Source: Diphasiastrum complanatum (lineage: Eukaryota > Streptophyta > Lycopodiopsida > Lycopodiales > Lycopodiaceae). Taken from it: DNA of 64,000 nucleotides. The notes under the pieces are model-generated. The model ran no database searches and was not told the origin of the DNA. It saw only the letters and a list, made by a program, of their open reading frames with translations. Below, in pieces: positions 57,528-64,000 of the stretch. The position numbers were made by a program, and so were the translations under genes. The stretch is from the NCBI GenBank assembly GCA_029204225.1, contig CM055096.1, positions 60,430,957 through 60,494,956 of the forward strand, in the 5' to 3' direction. Numbering within the stretch: position 1 is the first letter of the stretch; the number at the start of each line of letters is the position of its first letter.

Positions 57528-60165
57528 GTCAAATCCTTATTAAATGATACTGCACCTTCTCCATGAAATCGAGTCGAGGAGTGTTGAAATCTAAGTTGTG
57601 CGACAAAAAACAATGATGGGCTCCGGTGATCCACTTTGAAGTGGTCCAGGCTGTAAATTGAGATTCCCAGGAGCCTCCCATCATTGCAGTACGAAAATAT
57701 AATATGGCCATCGGCACCTAATCATTAATACTATCTGATGTCATTGGCTTATTCAGATTGAATGCCAAAGTGAAAAGGCAATCATCCCATCATGTTGCAA
57801 CGGACGCCAAGAGAGTTAGATCTTTTGCGAACAGTGCCGATTGCCTGACTGTTGGAGCGGGAGAGTGGTTATACTCCCACGGGTATGCTTGTAGGGCTCG
57901 ATGGAAGTCTACTGAGATCTCCCAGCTATACGGTTGATGGATGACTGGCCAGTTTGGCGTATGGATGGTAATTTTGTCCATGGCCAATCCCAAACCCTTC
58001 CACTTATTTTTACGCGGCATTGGTACTACATGCAATTGGCAAGGGCTGGCCACATAACTCATGATGGATTCTGGAGTTTTCTCAAAAACTGTAATTCTCC
58101 AAGCCAGTTACTCTCCCAATGCAGGTATCTTATCCACTTCTTTGTCGGCCTATATTTTAGATGTTTTGAATTTGATAACCCAACCACCACGCGAGGACTC
58201 ATGAGGATGTTGTGCTAAAAAGCTCTAGATCTAGTCCTCGACGCTGATTGGTCGTCTGAACAATGGTGTGGGCCCGAAAGTTGGACCTATTTGCATCATC
58301 TGTGGAACTGGGTATTCTTCTTCAACATTGGGGGCTCCATCCTGGTCCATGCCTGCATCTAACCATGTATCCATAGTTGTGTCATCTTGGTGCGGAGGGG
58401 AGAACTGCGGCATGATCGGAGCTGGAATTTGAGGGGTGGACTGCAAAACCTGAGCGGCAGCCTTTTCATATTCGTTGATGGTTGTTTTGGCCTTTGCCAA
58501 CTCAATTGAAGTTATACCCTTGAATCTATCAAAGCGGCCTTGGAATTCTTAAAGGGCCACTTTATAGGTTTCAACCTTTTTAAACAATTACATGATTTCT
58601 ATTGGAGTTACCGGATGATCAGGTATTTGCATCTGTAGATACGCATCATGCTCAAGGGTGAGCGCATCCAATTCACCTTGGAGACATGTGTGATCTTGTT
58701 CAGCCATATGCAGTTGACCTTGGAGCAGCTGCACTTGTTGCCTTGCATCCTACACGGCCTTGTCCACTTGGTCTTGGGCGGTTCTAAGCGCAATCTGTAG
58801 CGAACTAACATAGTCTTCTAGGGAATCAACCAATTGTTGTGTCTTCTTCTTCTCAGCATCAGATTTAGCTTCATGTTGCTTGGCGATCTTCAATTCTTTG
58901 TCCAATTGTATGACTTTCTGACTAATGGGTGTATTCTCAGAACCCATATCTGAGATGCGCTGTTCCATTTCTTTCTTCTTATCCAGCATAGATTGGATCA
59001 CTTGCGCAAGGCTTGAGCTAAAACTAGAGCATCACCAGAATTCACTATTGTAGAGGTGGTAGCAACAGAAGGACCTGGTGTTATTGTCCTTGGTTGGCGT
59101 GGAGAAGGTGCTTATAACTCCTCTTCTTCAAAGATATCTTCTTCTTCATAAACCTCAGGCACTGTGGAGTCGAACTGCTTTGGTGATTTGACAGCTTGCC
59201 CGACCCGAATTTTGGCTGGTGCCTGAGCTGCTACGGTTTCTTGGGGCTCTGTGGGGAAGGTTTTTTTAAAAATAGTTTCAGAATCATGGACAGTCTCGAA
59301 TCCTCTTCCGGAAGATTGGAGTTCAAAGAGAGCAGGGCTCTGGGGCATTACAAAAACTTCTGTGGCCCCGAGGTCGGAATCATCGAACATATCCATGAAA
59401 TATTGGGTGTTTGGGGAAACAATGCTCGTGTGTGAGGGTGAGACAACCTGGGCAGCTGTGATAGGAATGGTGGCCCCAATGGTCACAGACTGTCCTTGAG
59501 AGGAAGCAGAGGTGAGGGAAGCATCAAAGGGGGGGGGGGGATAGGTAATTCAGTGCAGATAGTAGTGGGGGGTGGAAGCGCAGCTGAATATGTCTGCCTA
59601 GTCCTTCGATGTGACATAGAAGGTGAATCAGGAATGACAATCTCGCTGCGTGGACGACAACGACTAGTAGAGGCCTGGTGAGACGACTCTGACAGTGCTT
59701 CTTCGTAGATAGACATCATGGAATCGACAACAAACCCACGGACCCTCTCCTCCAGGTATGAGACAGATAATAGAGAGAGGAGAGGGCCAGCCACAAATTG
59801 CTACTTAGTGTTCTCCTTGATTGCATGCCCTCTTCAACTCTCCAAAAATCATCTTATATCAGTTATAAGGCTCGAGGGAGCTAGACCCTATCTTGTAGTT
59901 GGATTCTACAAGACGGTGCAGGATTTGTGAAGAAATTTTGTCCTTCCTGAGGTTGCCAACCATCAGAAAATTGTTTAGAAGCTGGGCTGGATGACAGGAT
60001 CTCGGATGGAGTCTAGGAGATACCCGTCATGAGTCCAATAGAACTTGACTGAGGTGTCAACGAACGGCTTGATCACATTCTTGGTGTGCTTATGGTTTGG
60101 AGATGGATGGTTGCTAGATGTGATGACTATGGCAGCAAGGGCGGCTTCAGTAACATGCACCTTGT
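57528..60165 (-). pseudogene. Broken long reading frame of unknown family with coiled coil
   Basis: Minus-strand segments follow one another in protein-like order: an N-terminal piece with DTSVKFYWTHDGYLLDSIRD (60160-59975); a Ser/Pro-rich region with SRCRPRSEIVIPDSPSMSHR (59794-59483) and an acidic stretch EEEDIFEEEE; a heptad-rich coiled coil (MIQSMLDKKKEMEQRISD... to near 58540); a proline-rich linker with acidic residues (58500-58231); and a C-terminal part with ITIHTPNWPVIHQPYSWEIS (58218-57529). Stops and frame changes occur between most segments. I do not recognise the family. It may be a transposon-encoded gag-like or accessory protein, but no catalytic motif is visible. Confidence 0.45.
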
Positions 60166-60521
60166 GTGTGAATTATTATCAGTCTAGCTGTTCACGACTA
60201 ATATTTAGTCTAGCTCTTCACGAATAATTCATGACTAATAGTTTGTCTAGCTGTTCGCGACAAATTATCTTTCTATCTTTTTTTATGCTTAATGTTTGGC
60301 TACGTAATCAAATCGAACATGATTTCCATCACTAATGTTCTGTTTGAGTCTAATAGGCATAGTCATGCTTGAGAAAAGAGTGAGATAGCTTATTCCATTG
60401 CGCATGAACCATTTTTGTTTGAGTTCATTTCTTTTTTCGAGTTTCGAGTTTGCTTCTTTTCGTGTTCGTTTTTGTTTTTTTTGAGTTATCTTTCTTCACC
60501 CCCCTCTTTTCAACACCAACA
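60166..60521 (+). repeat. LTR fragment of the element B family
   Basis: The reverse complement aligns with the outer ~350 bp of the solo LTR at 11744, including the conserved block 60292-60368, and ends TTTTCAACACCAACA at 60521. The remaining part of the LTR is absent; it abruptly follows the coiled-coil remnant. Confidence 0.75.
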
Positions 60522-60529
60522 AGACTAAA

Positions 60530-61239
60530 CTATGATCTATTGCATCCGGTCCTAAAGTGGGGATTGGACTACATCGGTCCCATCCACCCACCTGCAAGAA
60601 GCTCATAGCCTGATATATCATCATGGCAATGGATTATCTACCAAATGGGTAGAAGCCAAGGAAGTGCGAACCGCGGATGCACGAGCTACTACCAAATTTC
60701 TATACAAAAACATCATTGTGCACTTCGGATGCCTAGTGGAGATAGTCAGTGATCGTAGAAGCATTTCGTCAATGAGACCATCAAGGTCATATTGGAGGGA
60801 TTCTTTGTGATCCACCGATTCAGCATGCCGTATTATCCTCAAGGTAATGGGCAGACATAGTCATCCAACAAAAGCCTGTGCAGCATTATCATGAAAACAA
60901 TAGAAGCTAGCAGATCTTATTGGGAACACAAATTACATGTTGTTTTGTGGGCGTTCAGGATAGCATACAAGGGAAGCACTAATCAAACGCCATTCCATTG
61001 GTTTATGGTCAAGATGTTGTAATTCTAGTGGAGTTTTTGGTGCCTTCATTGAGAGTTGCCATTGTACGGTGCCTTGGTGAGACCAAATCTCTACAATTGC
61101 ACCATGAAGCTTTACATAAACTTTGTGAGACACGCCTATTGGTTGTGCATGCACTTGCAGCTGAGAAAGCACGACATAAAGCATGGCATGATCGCCGATT
61201 ACACAAAAAAGATCTTCACTCTAGAGATCTGGTACTCAT
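60530..61239 (+). pseudogene. Ty3/gypsy integrase remnant
   Basis: Pieced over several frames: GLDYIGPIHPPA, VEAKEVRTADARATTKFLYK, NIIVHFGCLVEIVSDR, FSMPYYPQGNGQT*SSNKSL (integrase glutamate region), SYWEHKLHVVLWAFRIAYKG and TPFHWFMV. This order is characteristic of gypsy integrase cores, not copia. It breaks off at 61239 where the LTR of element G starts. At least six indels or stops. Confidence 0.8.
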
Positions 61240-62494
61240 TGTAAAAATTTTCAGATCTATTAAGATCCAAACCTACAAAATGATCTTTAGTTAGAAAAAC
61301 ATGCAATTCACCAATCTTGCCAATGTAGAAAAATCAACATCTATACTAAGAATGAGATACAAACTCTAACAGATATTAATAAAAAGTGAAACAAAACATA
61401 TAAAGTAAAGTTGTTGTCCATTCAATAACACTAAGCTACTGTATTTCACATGTGTGGATCTGAAAATAGCTTTTAATGAATATTCTACACACAAAATTTC
61501 AAGATATCACAAGTATAGTGCATCAATAGATAGTAGAATCCAAGAAAACCATGTATAAGCATGAATGCGATAAGAGAGAGAGAATTGTTTCTCTTCCCAC
61601 GAGTTACGTCCTTTTATAGTAGGTCCAAACCTAACTTTGAACTTTGGTTTCCCTCCATAATGAAAAAACCTATCAATAATGAGGAGTAGATTCTAATTCA
61701 AACTTGAATCTCTAAAACTCATGTAGTATGAATTCCCACACCTTCAAAAGTGTTTATTCAAATACTTTTCAACTAATATAACTTTGAAAAGTCAAACTCT
61801 AATTCTAATATGAAATTGGCCTCAAATTCCATATAAACAAATGTAGCAAATATGACTAAACTAGTTGAAATCTCTCACACTCCCTCTTCAACTAGTTTTA
61901 GCATGGACTTTGATAACACTCCAAGTGATGTCCTAGCTTCATAAACAAGTCTTTTTACAATGCTTTGGTAAAGATATCAGCTACACATTCTCTTGAAGAA
62001 ACATGTTCAAGCTCCACCTCCTTTATCATGACTTGCTCCCTCACATAGTGATATGCCACCTCAATATGCTTGCTCCTATTGGTTGCCAACTTTTGGGCTG
62101 ATAGGTTGTCACAAAAGATGATTGGGCTCTTTGTAAAATCCAGCAAATGAAAATCCTTGATCATCATCTTGATCCATACCATCTCCTTTGTGCAATGTGT
62201 AAGTGCTTTGTACTCAACCTCACTAGATGACAATGAGATAGTGGCTTGTTTCTTTGACATCCATGATATAGCTCCATCACCTATGAAAATACAATAAGAA
62301 CTTATGGATTTCCTATCCATTGTATCTCCAGCATAGTCCGAATCTGAAAATCCAAACAAGTTAGATGATGATCCCTCATACAATATGCCAAGATTTTGAG
62401 TTCCCATTATATATCGCAAAACTCATTTTCCTAGCTTCCAATGCTCCTCACTAGGATCTTGCATGAATTGACTCAATCTTCCAACACAATTGCT
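61240..62494 (-). mobile_element. Ty1/copia element G (3' part), inserted in gypsy remnant and cut by F
   Basis: An LTR (61240-61879, 640 bp, TGTAAAA...TCTCACA), polypurine tract (minus GAAGAGGGAG, 61880-61890) and the RNase H end of pol. Closely related to element C in LTR size, tract and protein. The remainder lies beyond element F, outside the window. The sequence before the left end, CTCAT, is the candidate target duplication. Confidence 0.82.
61955..62494 (-). pseudogene. pol of element G (RNase H)
   Basis: Minus strand: GRLSQFMQDPSEEHWKLGK, a stop near 62422, VLRYIMGTQNLGILYEGSSS, FSDSDYAGDTMDRKSIS, ISLSSSEVEYKALTHCTKE and VELEHVSSRECVADIFTKAL. The FHAR part before SKHIEVAYHYVRE is deleted (LATNRSKHI). 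Apart from that and the stop it is open, so it is a fairly recent copy. Confidence 0.85.
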
Positions 62495-62984
62495 TGTCAG
62501 AAATGGTGAACTCTTGCAACTTTGTTGCAGCACGAACAAGACACGAAGTTCAAACGAGAACAATTCGCGACAGTCAACGTGTCTTTTGACTCGAAGCATG
62601 AACGATTTGCGAATCAATCGTGAATCGTAAACACACCTCCAGAACCGCAAAGGGACGCAAAACGAAGACTACAAAAAGAAATGAAAAGAACGAAACAAAT
62701 GAAAAGAATGAAACAAATGAAAAGAACGAAACAAATGAAGAGAAATCCTTCGTGCTGCCAGCTGGCAACTCAACAGGCTTCATGCCCAGCTGAAACGAAT
62801 AGCAATGACGGAGACTAACTAACTAGTTGATTAGCATTAACTAGTCTTGTGATTCTACGTTTAGCTATCTTGTAAACTCCACACATTGGAGGTATAAACT
62901 ATCCTCTCTAGATCATAACCAAGAAGAGAAAAGAAGAGAGATAGTGAATACAGAGATCTGTAAGAAACAGAAAGAGACGTAGCA
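62495..62984 (+). repeat. 5' LTR of element F (right end unclear)
   Basis: Includes the CGAA-rich segment around 62520-62650, repeated GAAAAGAACGAAACAAAT units (62680-62740), and CTAACTAGTTGATTAGC, also hinted at in the LTR of A. No TGACA end or primer site is seen before pol sequence begins, so the LTR end was probably lost in the internal deletion. Confidence 0.65.
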
Positions 62985-63980
62985 TGGATGATTCGCTGAT
63001 GATAGGAAATTCCTTGATGCTGATCAAAGACACGAAGAGTCAGATTTCTGGAAGCTACGAAATCATAGATCTTGGAGAAGCAACAAAATGCCTAGGGCTG
63101 GAGATCAAAAAAGAATGAACCAATGGCAAAATGCACTTGAGTCAATCAAAATACACCAGAAAAGTGCTGAAGCAATACCACAGGATGGACTGCAAAGAGA
63201 AAGCCACACCAATGATAGCTGGAACCAAGCTCACGAAACAGTATTGTCCAAAAACAGAAGAGAAAAAATAGAAGATGGCAGGTATACCCTATCAGAACTT
63301 AATTGGGAGTCTGATGTACTTGACGATTTTTACCAGACCGAATCTAGCCTTCTCTGTTTACACATTGAGCCAATTTTGTTCCAATCCTAGTCTAGCACAT
63401 TGGCAAATGGCCAAACGAATCCTACAGTATCTGAAGGGTACCCAGAATATTGGATTAACCTATAGAGTTTAAAACAAGGAGAAAGAATTTGAGCTGCATC
63501 ACTATAGTGATGCGAGCTGGGTGAGCTGCAAGGGTGACAACAAGTCTATTACTGGAGGATGTACAATAGCGTGTGGAGATGCAATTAGTTGGATATGCAA
63601 AAAGCAAACCCTGGTAGCTCAATCATCTTGCGAAGCTAAGTATGTCGTAGTCTTGAAAGTGGCGAATGAGGTAGTGTGGCTGCAGATGATGTTGGAGGCA
63701 ATCGAGATATCACAAGAGGGGCCAAGCACGATGATGATGGACTCCCAGAGTGCCATCTATTTGTCCCAGGATCCTATCTTTCATTCAAAGACAAAGGACA
63801 TTCCTCTGAAGTACCATCACATTCAAGATTTGATCTCGAAAGGAGAGCTCCAGGTCTAGTTCATAAAATCAGAAAGTTTGATTGCAGATCTCCTCACGAA
63901 ACCGCTCGACAAGCCACTCTTTACCAAGCAAAGAGAGGCAATTGGATTGAACGAACAAAGCTGCAAGATTCAAGAGGGAG
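62985..63980 (+). pseudogene. pol of element F (end of RT, RNase H)
   Basis: The frame starts in the middle of the RT active site (DDSLMIGNSLMLI, the YV of YVDD being lost) and continues DLGEATKCLGLEIKKE, NLIGSLMYLTIFTRPNLAFS, HHYSDASWVSCKGDNKSITG, AQSSCEAKYVVVLKVANEVV and LIADLLTKPLDKPLF. Stops at about 63118, 63238, 63470 and 63857 and frame changes interrupt it. PPT at 63971-63980 overlaps its end. Confidence 0.85.
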
Positions 63981-64000
63981 TGTCAGAAATGATGAACTCT
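63981..64000 (+). repeat. Start of the 3' LTR of element F
   Basis: The last 20 bases of the window match the beginning of the LTR at 62495 with one difference. Confidence 0.85.

Larger units (their letters stand above)
62495..64000 (+). mobile_element. Ty1/copia element F, internally deleted, running off the window
   Basis: The LTR start TGTCAGAAATGGTGAACTCT at 62495 recurs as TGTCAGAAATGATGAACTCT at 63981, after polypurine tract CAAGAGGGAG. Between them only the distal RT and RNase H of pol remain. F is inserted in the RNase H/RT junction region of G, plus against minus. Its protein is closest to element A. Confidence 0.85.

Overview
The window is nuclear DNA of a land plant. It contains three plant gene loci: the first exon of a TRAPPC11-type gene, a complete PERK-type receptor kinase with eight coding exons, and one exon of a plastidial glycolate/glycerate translocator (PLGG1-type). 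The genes are far apart, the kinase has a 5.45-kb intron, and most of the rest is decayed Ty1/copia retrotransposon. A Penelope-like reverse transcriptase remnant is also present. This fits a large, repeat-rich genome, and a fern or other non-flowering plant is my best guess, but the sequence alone does not fix the species.

Layout. 1-1256: 5' end of the TRAPPC11 gene, minus strand, running out of the window to the left. 1377-1495: an 83-bp tRNA-like retroposon between perfect 18-bp direct repeats. 1578-3090: small tandem repeats and a copia gag scrap. 3490-5849: a broken Penelope-like element (minus). 8510-8985: a copia integrase scrap. 9518-10722: an intron-containing pseudogene whose end resembles a DNA N4/N6 methyltransferase. 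11739-13068: a solo LTR with a 5-bp target duplication. 13103-27063: three nested copia elements, C inside B inside A. 27064-33560: further LTR pieces, element E, and element D inserted in E; D has a nearly open pol. 33560-36250: intergenic DNA with fold-back and short repeats.

36250-48620 is the PERK gene (plus). Joining the eight exons gives 2,241 nt, an uninterrupted 746-codon frame: a proline-rich extracellular region, one transmembrane helix and a kinase domain with all catalytic motifs. Its long intron 6 holds an antisense copia gag scrap and two microsatellites. 51971-52232 is the isolated PLGG1-type exon. 52333-57451 holds GA arrays, LTR pieces and copia scraps. 57528-60165 is a broken minus-strand reading frame of unknown family with a coiled coil. 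60166-64000 is another nest: a Ty3/gypsy integrase remnant, copia element G inserted in it, and copia element F inserted in G and running off the right end.

The host genes are unrelated housekeeping or signalling genes (Golgi vesicle tethering, cell-wall/plasma-membrane sensing, photorespiration) and form no operon or pathway. The most unusual items are the Penelope-like RT, the methyltransferase-like pseudogene, the tRNA-like retroposon, two sequence blocks conserved among otherwise divergent LTRs, the fourfold primer-binding site of element E, and the unrecognised coiled-coil reading frame.
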